DNA of 64,000 bases from Candidatus Intestinimonas merdavium (lineage in GTDB: Bacteria > Bacillota > Clostridia > Oscillospirales > Oscillospiraceae), in assembly GCA_019115785.1 (NCBI GenBank), contig DXCX01000055.1, positions 1-64,000 on the forward strand, written 5' to 3'. Shown piece by piece: positions 19,411 through 29,163 of this stretch. How positions within the stretch are numbered: the stretch's first letter is position 1; each line of letters starts with the position of its first letter. Both the position numbers and the translations under genes were made by a program. The notes beneath the pieces were generated by a model. The model was given only the letters and a program-made list of their open reading frames with translations, did no database searches and was not told the origin of the DNA.

Positions 19411-20232
19411 TCAAACCACGGTATTGGACTCTATTCGGATGTCACGCAGGACAAAGCCTTCACCCTCACAGTCGATGGTGGCCAGTATATTGGCAAAGAG
19501 AACGCCGGTGACATCCAGTCGGGCCCCCAAAACAACGGTGAAGACCCCATCTGCCTCTCGGAAGAAGCAACTGTCCAGGGTGAGCTGGCCGGGGTTTGAC
19601 CGCACTCCTTCCGGCACCTGATAGACAGCGCTGGTGGGGCCATAGGACAGTGTGAACTGCCCAGTGGCGGCGCTGTAGTCGATGGATACCGCTTCCAGGG
19701 CCTGCTGGGCGCAGGCATCGTGGGTGATGGCCAGATCGTCCCAGGAGGCATCCTCCTGGCGGTAGATGTGAAGATCGTAGACGATCTGGTCTCCACGGGC
19801 TCCCATCAGATAGCGGACGGCCAGCTCCTCAATACCATCGCCATCCATGTCAGTGAGGTAGAGCTCCGGCAGGGACGGTGCCTCTGGTAGGGCAAAGGTC
19901 TGGTCAAAGTGGATGAGCTCCTCTCCACGGCGCAGCAGGATGCCGCCGCCGTAGCCATCGTTCAGGCCGTAAAGGTAAAGCTCTTCATCGAGCTCACAGC
20001 CCAAAAGGTAGACCTGCGGCTGGTCACTGGAAAAGAGATCAGCCGGGTCGGCCAGGGCGGCGGGCAGGTCTTCCAAAGTGAGGGAGGCCCAGGGGGCCTC
20101 GTCTTCAGATGAGGAGACAGGCGTGGGACTGGGGGTGGCCGGGGTGGGAGTCCAGTTGAGAGGCTCCTCTCCGCCGCAGGCGGTGAGAAGGGTCAAGGTG
20201 CACAGCAGCGCGGGCAGAATTCGCTTTCTCAT
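19411..20232 (-). CDS. Lipoprotein of unknown function, apparent paralogue of 16945..17913
   Basis: MRKRILPALLCTLTLLTACGG lipobox; LYLTDMDGDGIEELAVRYLMG Asp-rich motif in the same relative position as in the other lipoprotein. Confidence 0.65.
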   Translation of the reverse strand: MRKRILPALLCTLTLLTACGGEEPLNWTPTPATPSPTPVSSSEDEAPWASLTLEDLPAALADPADLFSSDQPQVYLLGCELDEELYLYGLNDGYGGGILLRRGEELIHFDQTFALPEAPSLPELYLTDMDGDGIEELAVRYLMGARGDQIVYDLHIYRQEDASWDDLAITHDACAQQALEAVSIDYSAATGQFTLSYGPTSAVYQVPEGVRSNPGQLTLDSCFFREADGVFTVVLGARLDVTGVLFANILATIDCEGEGFVLRDIRIESNTVV

Positions 20233-20234
20233 GG

Positions 20235-20798
20235 TCACAGCTCCCTTATATAACGCAGGTCCACACAGATGGCGTTGGGAGGGAAGGGGATGTCGGCGTG
20301 GGTGCCGTCCCAGGCGAAGCCGTGGGCGGTGTAGAACCGCCGGGCCTTTTCGTTTTCCCGAAGGACAAATACAAAACAATTTTTGTAGCCCTCCTGCCGC
20401 AGACGGTCCATTGCCTCTTCGACGAGGCGCCCGCCGTATCCCTTGCCCCGTTCGGCAGGGTGGGTGTAAAAGGAGATCAGCTCACCCCAGCCGGCATAGG
20501 CGGCGTTGGGAAAGTCAGACCCCTCTTTGGTCCCGGCATTATAGTTTTCCGTTCGGGCGGGCCCATAGTTGATGCAGGCCACCGGCGTGTCGTCCCGATA
20601 AAGCAAGAGCCCATGACAGCGGTGGAGGCGGTAGTCATCCCGGAAAAAGGGGACCCAGCGCTCGTCGGTGATTTCCCGGGCCATATACTCCGCCGGCACC
20701 GCATCCACATAGGTATCCCGCCAGCCCAGAGCGTGGATGAGCGACATGGCGCGGAAATGCTCTTCGGTACAGGCGTCCACAAAATGCAGGTTCTCCAT
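20235..20798 (-). CDS. GNAT family N-acetyltransferase
   Basis: ELISFYTHPAERGKGYGGRLVEEAMDRLRQEGYKNCFVFVLRENEKARRFYTAHGFAWDG. Confidence 0.88.
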   Translation of the reverse strand: MENLHFVDACTEEHFRAMSLIHALGWRDTYVDAVPAEYMAREITDERWVPFFRDDYRLHRCHGLLLYRDDTPVACINYGPARTENYNAGTKEGSDFPNAAYAGWGELISFYTHPAERGKGYGGRLVEEAMDRLRQEGYKNCFVFVLRENEKARRFYTAHGFAWDGTHADIPFPPNAICVDLRYIREL

Positions 20799-20880
20799 TC
20801 TAAAATCCTCCTGTGTAACGCCTGGGGCAGGCGGGATACCGCGCGCCCGGCGGCGTATGCCGATTGGATGATGATAGGGA

Positions 20881-20911
20881 ATCCCCGGTCTCCCAAAGGG
20901 GAGACCGGGGA
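20881..20911 (-). terminator. Intrinsic terminator hairpin
   Basis: CCCCGGTCTCCC-AAAG-GGGAGACCGGGG immediately downstream of the gene ending at 20918. Confidence 0.7.
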
Positions 20912-20917
20912 GAAAAA

Positions 20918-22243
20918 TCATACGGTAACGGGCTCCGCCTTCGCCTGGGCGGCCTCGCGCGCCTCCTCTTCAGCGTGCTGCTTGGCAAGTCCGCGGGCGT
21001 TGGCCAGCATGAGCTTGATACGGTTTTCCTGGTTGATTTTGGTGGCACCTGGGTCGTAGTCGATGGCCACAATATTGCTCCAGGGGTAGTCGTCCTTGAG
21101 CTTGCGGATCATGCCCTTGCCCACAATATGGTTGGGCAGGCAGCCGAAGGGCTGGGTACAGACGATGTTGGGCACACCGGTGTGGATGAGCTCCAGCATC
21201 TCGGCGGTGAGGAGCCAACCCTCGCCCATCTTATTGCCGTCTCCTAGATAACCCTTGATGTAGCTGTGGAGCTCATCAAAGTCGCCGGGAGCGCGGAAGC
21301 GGTTGGAGCGCTTGAGGGCGTCGATGAGGGCGTGCTGGTACTTCTTCACGTAGGCGGCAAAGAGCTGGCACACCTTCTGTTTGATCCACTTACCACCGTA
21401 GAGGTCCACGTCCACGTCCCGGTTGTAGATCTTGAAGATGACGAAGTCCACCAGGCCGGGAACCACCGGCTCGGCCCCCTCGGAGAGGAGGAACTGATTG
21501 AGGTTATTGTTGCCCAGGGGGGCGTACTTGACATAGATCTCGCCCACCACACCGACCCGGACCTTCTCCTCACCGGTGACAGGGATGGCCTTGAAGCGGT
21601 CAATGATACGGTCGAAGTTCTTCACCATGCTCTTGTAGGAGAGCCCTTTGCCCTGAGCCATGTCCTCCAAAAGGAAGTCCACACATTCAGCCGCCACCCG
21701 GTCGGTCTGGCCGGCGGTGACCTCGTAGGGGCGAACCTGGTTTCCCACATTCATGATGAGGTCGCCGTACATGACGGCAAAAATGGCCTTGCGAATGAAG
21801 CCCAGGGTGAGCTTGAAGCCGGGGTTGTGCTCCAGACCGGACAGGTTCACAGAGATGACGGGCACATAGGAGAGCCCCGCCTTCTCCAGGGCTTTTCGGA
21901 GCATATGGATGTAGTTGGAGGCCCGGCAGCCGCCGCCGGTCTGGGTGATGACCAGGGCCACCTTGTGGGGGTCGTACTTGCCGCACTGTACCGCGTTGAT
22001 AAGCTGGCCGATGACCAGGATGGCGGGGTAGCAGGCGTCGTTGTGGACATACTTCTGCCCGGCGTCAATGACCGGCTTTCCGGTGTTGCCCAGCATCTCC
22101 ACCTTGTAGCCTTCGTTCTGCATGATGCGCACCAGCAGAGCAAAGTGGTCGGGGAGCATCTGAGGGACCAGGAGGGTGTACTCCTCCTTCATCTCCTTGG
22201 TGAAAAGGAGCCGCCCCGTCTTGTCGTATACCAATTCTGCCAT
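20918..22243 (-). CDS. 2-hydroxyacyl-CoA dehydratase-related protein (COG3581-like, C-terminal portion of the large fused activase family)
   Basis: LLVPQMLPDHFALLVRIMQNEGYKVEMLGNTGKPVIDAGQKYVHNDACYPAILVIGQL...TQTGGGCRASNYI; starts MAELVYDKTGRLLFTKEMKEEY. Confidence 0.75.
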   Translation of the reverse strand: MAELVYDKTGRLLFTKEMKEEYTLLVPQMLPDHFALLVRIMQNEGYKVEMLGNTGKPVIDAGQKYVHNDACYPAILVIGQLINAVQCGKYDPHKVALVITQTGGGCRASNYIHMLRKALEKAGLSYVPVISVNLSGLEHNPGFKLTLGFIRKAIFAVMYGDLIMNVGNQVRPYEVTAGQTDRVAAECVDFLLEDMAQGKGLSYKSMVKNFDRIIDRFKAIPVTGEEKVRVGVVGEIYVKYAPLGNNNLNQFLLSEGAEPVVPGLVDFVIFKIYNRDVDVDLYGGKWIKQKVCQLFAAYVKKYQHALIDALKRSNRFRAPGDFDELHSYIKGYLGDGNKMGEGWLLTAEMLELIHTGVPNIVCTQPFGCLPNHIVGKGMIRKLKDDYPWSNIVAIDYDPGATKINQENRIKLMLANARGLAKQHAEEEAREAAQAKAEPVTV

Positions 22244-22271
22244 TGCTTTTGGATTCCTTTCCGTTTGGGGT

Positions 22272-24089
22272 TTACCAATATTGGACCTTGTAGTCATAGG
22301 TGCTGGTACTCCGGTTGTAGCCGCCTGAGAAATAGAACCAGTGCTGGGATTCCGGATAGGCATAGATGCACCCAGTCCCGCCGTAGGCGCCTGAGGCCGT
22401 GACGCGCAGACTGAAGGAGGTCTTGTGCTGGGCCAGCTGCGCCACCAGGCACTTGCGGAACATATCGGCGCTGGTGATGTTGTTGGTGTCCAGGCTCTCC
22501 CAGGCGGGGTCATAGGTGTCGGGCATGGGGTAGTCGTCCCCGTCCCAGTAGTGGCGGAGGACCATCACGTCAGGGCCCACCAGGCAGTAGTCGTGGTCCA
22601 GCACAGGCGTGCTGGAGATGGGGTCGTCAAAGGTGCAGTCCACATAGAGCCACTGTCCATCCACGTAGACCATGTTCCAGGCGTGACTGTCCCCGCTGCC
22701 CACCCCGGTCACAATGATACAGGGGATGCCGGCCCGGGTGCACATGGTCTGGAAAAGCTCGGCATAATTCTGGCAGATGCCGTACTTGGAGGACAAGGAG
22801 ATGTTATTCTCAAGGCTATATTTCTGAGTTGCCTGCTCGTAGACGGCGTAGGCCGCCTCCCGGGCCGCGCCGGACATGCTGGAGGGAGCGGATACCCAGG
22901 GGGAGTAGGTGAGGGTGTTGACCAAATAGTCGTGGATGGCGGTGACGGTCTCCCGGGTGGTGTCACGGAGGAGGGTGGGGACGGGCCCGCCCGCCAGGTC
23001 ATCTTCCACCACCAGAGTGTACTGGGTGGGATCACTGCCGGCGCTCAGGTAGAAGTTGCCCCCCTGCTCCACGGCCCCCAAGGCGGAGAGGGAGAGCATG
23101 GGGTAGCGTCCGCCCAGGGTGTAGACCGAGCCTGGAATATCTTCCTTATCAACCCGCAGGGGCTTGGAGGACAACTCCGCTTTTCCCATGACCTGGCCTG
23201 CGGGGGGTGTGGACCAGTCCCCATTGACATGGACTTCACCGTAAAATGGGTCCAGATCGAGGGAGTAATAATCCTCGGCCTCTTGGAACTCTACCTTCCA
23301 ATTAGGAAAGAGGTTCCGATCCGACAGAACTTCGGTGGGGATGTAGTACGCCCCGTTGATCTCCACAATGCCGTAGGCGAGGGCGCCGTCGATGTAGAGC
23401 TTGCGTCCGGTGGTGTAGACGGTGGTATCTGCCGGCTTGGGAGCGGGGGTAAAGCTCACCCGGGTGTCGGGCAGGGCCAGACGGCACAAAATGGCGGCCA
23501 GCTCCGCCCGGGTGATACTCTGCTGGGGGTGGAAGGTGCCGTAGGCATCGGAGCCGGTGAGCACACCGGCGTTATAGAGTCGGAAGATCTCCTGGCTGTA
23601 TGGGGTGGCACTGTTCACGTCGGGGAGGGTGGTAATGGTGTTGATGGCGGTGTAGGCGTCCTCCGGCAGGGCACGGCCCAGCAGGCCTGCCAGCTCCGCC
23701 CGGGTGGCCGGACGGGTGTAGCTGTCGAACTGCCCCTGGGAGAGAATCCCCAGCTGGGTCGCCTGGGCTACAGCGCCGTCATACCAGTTGTCCCCCTCTT
23801 GGGAGACCACGCCCCCTCCGCCGCCGTACAGGTCGGCGAGACGGACGGCCACGGTCACGGCTTCGGCCACCGAGAGGGTACCGGAGGGGGAGAAGGTGTC
23901 AGCGCCAGTGCCCGACATGAGGCCCAGAGCATAGCACTGGGAGATGTAAGGTTGGCTCCAGTCCTGGGCCACATCGGAAAAGGCCACGGGGTCGCGGACC
24001 GGGGAGAGACTGGCTCCCAGGGCGGCGCTGGGCAGCAGGGACAGGGTGAGGACCAGACAAGTGCAGGAGAGAATGATACGTCGTTTCAT
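22272..24089 (-). CDS. Secreted SLH-domain protein with transglutaminase-like domain
   Basis: Signal peptide; FSDVAQDWSQPYISQCYALGLMSGTGADTFSPSGTLSVAEAVTVAVRLA and further SLH repeats; C-terminal YGICQNYAELFQTMCTRAGIPCIIVTGVGSGDSHAWNMVYVDGQWLYVDCTFDDP (Cys/His/Asp triad). Confidence 0.85.
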   Translation of the reverse strand: MKRRIILSCTCLVLTLSLLPSAALGASLSPVRDPVAFSDVAQDWSQPYISQCYALGLMSGTGADTFSPSGTLSVAEAVTVAVRLADLYGGGGGVVSQEGDNWYDGAVAQATQLGILSQGQFDSYTRPATRAELAGLLGRALPEDAYTAINTITTLPDVNSATPYSQEIFRLYNAGVLTGSDAYGTFHPQQSITRAELAAILCRLALPDTRVSFTPAPKPADTTVYTTGRKLYIDGALAYGIVEINGAYYIPTEVLSDRNLFPNWKVEFQEAEDYYSLDLDPFYGEVHVNGDWSTPPAGQVMGKAELSSKPLRVDKEDIPGSVYTLGGRYPMLSLSALGAVEQGGNFYLSAGSDPTQYTLVVEDDLAGGPVPTLLRDTTRETVTAIHDYLVNTLTYSPWVSAPSSMSGAAREAAYAVYEQATQKYSLENNISLSSKYGICQNYAELFQTMCTRAGIPCIIVTGVGSGDSHAWNMVYVDGQWLYVDCTFDDPISSTPVLDHDYCLVGPDVMVLRHYWDGDDYPMPDTYDPAWESLDTNNITSADMFRKCLVAQLAQHKTSFSLRVTASGAYGGTGCIYAYPESQHWFYFSGGYNRSTSTYDYKVQYW

Positions 24090-24129
24090 GAGACTTCACT
24101 CCAATTTTGTCATTTTTATCCTACCGGGG

Positions 24130-27093
24130 TCATCCTACTAAGGAGGCTGTTTCAGAGGGTTCCCGGTTTCGCCGGGCGTCCATGGCGGCCATGAGGGAGC
24201 GGATGCGGATGCGCACCGCGCCCAGGTTATTGATGTCGTCGATTTTCAGCTGGGTGTAGAGTTTGCCGCCCTTCTCCAGAATGTCCCGCATCTCGTCGGT
24301 GGTGATGGCGTCAGTGCCGCAGCCGAAGCTCACCAGCTGCACAACCTGCATGTCGCTCTGGGTGCAGACATACCGGGCGGCATTGTACATCCGACTCTGA
24401 AAGGTCCACTGATTGAGGACCTTCCGGGGGGCGTAGCCTTCCAAATAGGAGAGGGCGTCCTCGGTCACCAGCACGAAGCCGAAGGAGGTGATGAGGTCGT
24501 TGATGCCGTGGTTGATCTCTGGATCGATGTGATAGGGCCGGCCGCACACCACGATGATGTTCCGGCCCTCGGCACGGGCCTGGGCGATGTACTTGGCGCC
24601 GGTCTCCCGTACATCATGGACATAGGCGTCATAGGCGTCGTAGGCCGCCTTGGCGGCGCGGACCGACTCCCGCTTGGGAACGCCGAACTCGTCCTCCATG
24701 AGCTTGGCGATGCGCTTTTCAAAGTCCTTGTGCCGCCAGAGGCCCACATAGGGGTCCAGGTACTTAGTCTGCTTGAGCATGGGCACATTGGCGGCCAGGA
24801 GCTCAGGATAATAGGCGACCACGGGGCAGTTGTAGTGGTTGTCGCCGATGCCCTCGTCGTTGTTGTAGGACATACAGGGGTACCAGATGGCGTCCACTCC
24901 CTCCTCCACCAGGGCCTCCACATGGCCGTGGAGGAGCTTGGCGGGATAGCACACTGTGTCAGAGGGGATGGTGTGCTGGCCCTTCAGATAGAGCTTCCGG
25001 GAGGACTCGGGGGAGAGGACCACCTCAAAGTTGAGTTTGGTGAAGAAGGTGTACCAGAAGGGCAGATTTTCGTACATGTTGAGGCCGAATGGGATGCCCA
25101 TCCTGCCCCGGGAGCCGTCTCCCTCTCCCTTGCCCTCCATAGCCCGGAGCTTTTGGTATTTGTAGATCATGAGGTCGGGCATGGACACCTTCTCCTTGCC
25201 CAGGGGACGGGAGCAGCGGTTGCCGGAGATGAATTTCCGCCCACCGTCAAAGCTGTTGACGGTGAGGGAGCAGTGGTTGGTACACAGATTGCAGGTCACC
25301 GGCTTGGCGGTATGGGTGAAGGACTGTAAGGCCGTCTCATCCAAAAGGGTGCTCTGCTCCAGATGGAGGTCCCGGGCGGCCAGCGCGGCGCCAAAAGCCC
25401 CCATCAAACCGGCAATGGTGGGCCGGGTGACGTTGCGGCCCAGCTCCAGCTCGAAGGCCCGCAGAACGGCATCATTGAGAAAGGTGCCGCCCTGGACCAC
25501 GATGTGCTTGCCCAGGTCGTCGGCGGAGGCGGCCCGGATGACCTTATAGACAGCGTTCTTTACAATGGAGATGGACAGACCGGCGGAGATGTCCTCCACG
25601 CTGGCGCCGTCCTTCTGGGCCTGCTTCACGGAGGAATTCATGAACACGGTACACCGGGAACCCAGGTTCACCGGATGCCGGGCAAAGAGGCCCAGCTTGG
25701 AGAAATCAGCGATGTTGTAGCCTAAGGCCTTGGCGAAGGTTTCGATGAAGGAGCCGCAGCCCGAGGAACAGGCCTCATTGAGCATGATGGAATCCACGGC
25801 GCCGTTTCGGATCTTGAAGCACTTCATGTCCTGGCCGCCGATGTCAATGATGAAGTCCACGTCGGGGTTGAAGTGGGCGGCGGCGTTGTAGTGGGCTACC
25901 GTCTCTACCAAACCCAGGTCACAGCCGAAGGCGTTTTTGACCAGGTCCTCGCCGTAGCCGGTGACGGCGGCCCCCTTGATGGTGACCCGGTCGCCGCAGA
26001 GCTTGTAGATCTCCTTGAGCTGCTCCAGCACCACGGCCACAGGGTTGCCCAGATTGGAGTGGTAGTAGGTATAGAGAAGCCCGCCGTCGGGGGCGATGAG
26101 GCACATCTTGGTGGTGGTGCTGCCCGCGTCAATGCCCAGCCAGGCGTCGCCGGTATAGGTGTTCACATCCACCTCGGGGGGGTGGTTGGCGTTGTGCCGG
26201 ATGGTAAAGTCCTCATATTGCTCGGGACCGTCGAAGAGGGGAAGGAGGGTGTCCATGGTGTTTTTGGCCTCCACCGATTCCTCCAGCAGCCTGAGGGCCT
26301 CGTCGAAGGGGCGCTCTACGTAGTCGGTGGAGCAGAGGGCGGCACCCATGGCGGCGAAGCAGTCGCCGTCGGCGGGGAAGATGGCGTGCTCCTCGTCCAG
26401 CTTCAAGGTTTCCACGAACCGCTGCCGCAGGCCCATGAGAAAGTGGAGGGGGCCGCCCAGGAAGACAATCTTGCCCCTGAGCTCCCGCCCCTGGGTAAGA
26501 CCGGCCACGGTCTGGTCCACCACGGCCTGAAAGATGGAGGCGGCCACGTCCTCTTTTCGCCCGCCTTGGTTGAGGATGGGCTGGATGTCACTCTTGGCGA
26601 AGACGCCGCAGCGGGAGGCGATGGGATAGATCTTCTCGTGCTTGAGAGAGAGGGCATCCAGCTCGTCAATGGTGACATTGAGCAGGGAGGCCATCTGGTC
26701 GATGAAGGCGCCAGTGCCGCCGGCGCAGGAGCCGTTCATCCGCTCCTCCAATGCCCCGCCGAAGAAGATGATCTTGGCGTCCTCGCCGCCCAGCTCGATC
26801 ACGGCGTCGGTGCCGGGAATATAGGTGTTGACGGCGGCGGCGGTGGCGTAGACCTCCTGGACAAAGTCAATGCCCGCGGCCCTGGCCACGCCCAGACCGG
26901 CCGAGCCGGTAATGACCAGCTTTATGTTCTTGCCCCGGAGCTTGTCCTGGATGGAGTGAAGGGTTTCACAGGCCCGCTCCCGGGCCTTGGAGTAATGCCG
27001 CTCGTAGGAGCGGAACAGGAGCTTGTTGTCCTCATCCAGCACCACTACCTTGACGGTGGTGGAGCCGATGTCGATGCCGATGCGAAGGCTCAT
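24130..27093 (-). CDS. 2-hydroxyacyl-CoA dehydratase activase-like protein (two BcrAD/BadFG-type ATPase domains plus DUF2229-like region)
   Basis: IGIDIGSTTVKVVVLDE ... NGSCAGGTGAFIDQMASLL ... LGIDAGSTTTKMCLIAPDGG ... EACSSGCGSFIETFAKALG ... CNLCTNHCSLTVNSF. Confidence 0.88.
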   Translation of the reverse strand: MSLRIGIDIGSTTVKVVVLDEDNKLLFRSYERHYSKARERACETLHSIQDKLRGKNIKLVITGSAGLGVARAAGIDFVQEVYATAAAVNTYIPGTDAVIELGGEDAKIIFFGGALEERMNGSCAGGTGAFIDQMASLLNVTIDELDALSLKHEKIYPIASRCGVFAKSDIQPILNQGGRKEDVAASIFQAVVDQTVAGLTQGRELRGKIVFLGGPLHFLMGLRQRFVETLKLDEEHAIFPADGDCFAAMGAALCSTDYVERPFDEALRLLEESVEAKNTMDTLLPLFDGPEQYEDFTIRHNANHPPEVDVNTYTGDAWLGIDAGSTTTKMCLIAPDGGLLYTYYHSNLGNPVAVVLEQLKEIYKLCGDRVTIKGAAVTGYGEDLVKNAFGCDLGLVETVAHYNAAAHFNPDVDFIIDIGGQDMKCFKIRNGAVDSIMLNEACSSGCGSFIETFAKALGYNIADFSKLGLFARHPVNLGSRCTVFMNSSVKQAQKDGASVEDISAGLSISIVKNAVYKVIRAASADDLGKHIVVQGGTFLNDAVLRAFELELGRNVTRPTIAGLMGAFGAALAARDLHLEQSTLLDETALQSFTHTAKPVTCNLCTNHCSLTVNSFDGGRKFISGNRCSRPLGKEKVSMPDLMIYKYQKLRAMEGKGEGDGSRGRMGIPFGLNMYENLPFWYTFFTKLNFEVVLSPESSRKLYLKGQHTIPSDTVCYPAKLLHGHVEALVEEGVDAIWYPCMSYNNDEGIGDNHYNCPVVAYYPELLAANVPMLKQTKYLDPYVGLWRHKDFEKRIAKLMEDEFGVPKRESVRAAKAAYDAYDAYVHDVRETGAKYIAQARAEGRNIIVVCGRPYHIDPEINHGINDLITSFGFVLVTEDALSYLEGYAPRKVLNQWTFQSRMYNAARYVCTQSDMQVVQLVSFGCGTDAITTDEMRDILEKGGKLYTQLKIDDINNLGAVRIRIRSLMAAMDARRNREPSETASLVG

Positions 27094-27392
27094 AGGTTCA
27101 CCTCATAGCCCCGAAAACTGCCGGGGCGCATATTTTCGTACCTTATATACTATAACAAATCGACAGATTTTACAACTGATAAATCTGCAAAGAAAATACC
27201 ATAAAACCTAGGGAATTGCAATGGTATTTTGACGGAAAAAACCGCCCGCACAGCAGGGCAGCAAGATGTGAAAAAGAAGAATTCCGGAAATCTTGATCCA
27301 GGCGGCCCCTCATCGGGGGAGTTTTGCTGTGCCGTCAGGCGGTGGTGTGGTTCCTTCGCCGCAGAAACAGAGGTCGCTGAGCCATAGGAGTC

Positions 27393-27429
27393 AGACAAGG
27401 CGTTTCCCGCCTTGGGAGACGCCTTGTCT
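27393..27429 (-). terminator. Hairpin downstream of malQ
   Basis: AGACAAGGCGT ... ACGCCTTGTCT inverted repeat. Confidence 0.55.
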
Positions 27430-27446
27430 GGTGAGCAGATGGTTTG

Positions 27447-28925
27447 TTATCCCCTTCGATAGGTCCGGGTGATTTTGGCCAGCTTGCCGGATACATCTCC
27501 GTTGAGGGCAGCGGAGCGGACCCGCCAGGACCAGTTGTTGGGACCGGTGGTACCGGGGAAGTTGACCCGGGTGTCGGCGCCCAGGCCAAGCACATCCTGA
27601 AGAGGGGCGATGGCCAGTGCGCTGGGAGACATCCAGGCCCCGCAGATGGCTCCCCAGCCGAAGCCCTCGTCGGCCCGAAGCCGCAGGTAGTCGGAGGCAA
27701 ATTCCCGCTCGGCGGGGCTGGCCTCGTCAAAGAGCCACTGGACAAAGGTGGGGGTATCGTGGGTGCCGGTGTAGACCACCGACTCCTTGGGACAGTTGTG
27801 GGGAAGGTAGGAGCTCTCCCCGTTGGGGTCAAAGGCGAAGACCAGAATCTTCATGCCGGGGATGCCGGAATTGTGGATGAAGTGCCACACATCGTCGTCC
27901 AGAACCCCCAGGTCTTCGGCGATGAGCTCCAACTGAGGCACCTCCTTGGCAAAGTGGTCCAGCAGGGCCTGGCCGGGACCCTTCTCCCACTTGCCGTCCT
28001 TGGCCACCTTGGAGGAGGCCGGGATGGCCCAGTAGGTGTGAAAGCCCCGGAAGTGATCGATGCGCAGCCGGTCATAGAGGAGGGCGGCATTCTGAAGCCG
28101 CCGGGTCCACCAGGAGAAAAGTTCTTTTTTGTGGCCGGCCCAGTCGTAGAGGGGATTGCCCCAGTATTGTCCCACATCAGAGAAGGCGTCGGGGGGGACC
28201 CCGGCCACAGCGGTGGGTACGAAGTCTGCGTCCATTTGGAAGAGCTGGGGCTGGGACCACACCTCCACGCTGTCAGCGGAGACATAGATGGGGAGATCAC
28301 CCATGATAGCAATGCCCTTTTGATTGGCATAGGTTTTCAAAGCCCTCCACTGGCGGAAAAAGTGGTACTGGAGGAAGACCTGGAAGTCCACCTCGTCGGA
28401 GAGGGATTGACCCCAGCGCTCCATGGCATCCGGCTCCCGGCAGCGGATGTCGTGGGGCCACTGGTCCAGAGGAAGCCCTAGCTTCTCGTGAATGGCGGAG
28501 AAAAGAGCATGGTCAGGGAGCCAGTCGGCCTGCTCCTGGAGAAAGGCGGCCCGGGCAGCGGTATCGGTATCCCGCTTCCAGGCAGTGCGGAGGAGGGGAG
28601 GCCGGTTTTCGCGGAGCCAGTCATAGTCCACCCGGTCAGGCTGGGGGTAGCGGGCACCGTTCAGCTCCTCACGGGTGAGGAGCCCCCGCTGGACGAATTC
28701 CTCCAGATCCAGCAGCCAGGGGTTGCCGGCAAAGGCGGAAGGGGACATGTAGGGGGAGTCGCCACTCCCTGGCGGCACCAGAGGGAGGATCTGCCAGGTG
28801 TGCTGCCTGGCCTGGGCCAGAAAGTCAATGAACTGCCGGGCACCACTGCCTAAGGTCCCGATGCCGTAATCACCGGGCAGGGAAAAAATGGGCAGAAGCA
28901 GGCCGCTGGAACGTCCTTTTAACAT
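27447..28925 (-). CDS. malQ: 4-alpha-glucanotransferase (amylomaltase, GH77)
   Basis: RSSGLLLPIFSLPGDYGIGTLGSGARQFIDFLAQARQHTWQILPLVPPGSGDSPYMSPSAFAGNPWLLDLEE; RLRIDHFRGF; ELIAEDLG. Confidence 0.95.
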   Translation of the reverse strand: MLKGRSSGLLLPIFSLPGDYGIGTLGSGARQFIDFLAQARQHTWQILPLVPPGSGDSPYMSPSAFAGNPWLLDLEEFVQRGLLTREELNGARYPQPDRVDYDWLRENRPPLLRTAWKRDTDTAARAAFLQEQADWLPDHALFSAIHEKLGLPLDQWPHDIRCREPDAMERWGQSLSDEVDFQVFLQYHFFRQWRALKTYANQKGIAIMGDLPIYVSADSVEVWSQPQLFQMDADFVPTAVAGVPPDAFSDVGQYWGNPLYDWAGHKKELFSWWTRRLQNAALLYDRLRIDHFRGFHTYWAIPASSKVAKDGKWEKGPGQALLDHFAKEVPQLELIAEDLGVLDDDVWHFIHNSGIPGMKILVFAFDPNGESSYLPHNCPKESVVYTGTHDTPTFVQWLFDEASPAEREFASDYLRLRADEGFGWGAICGAWMSPSALAIAPLQDVLGLGADTRVNFPGTTGPNNWSWRVRSAALNGDVSGKLAKITRTYRRG

Positions 28926-29163
28926 GGAAGCGCCTCCATTTCGTGGACCCACCGGGATCGGCACCCTGGGTGGGTGGTTTTTTCTATTATAATCGAACCG
29001 GTCAACCGGCGCAAGTGCGGTAGACGCCTTGCCATTTTGAGAACTTCTTCGCGGGGGAGATTTGACGGAACCCGTTGAGTTGCGGCGCGTATTGTGCTAA
29101 AATGGAACCAAGAAAAGATTTGGGCACTCATCGCCCGCAGAGATCAGGAAACGGAGGATACAT

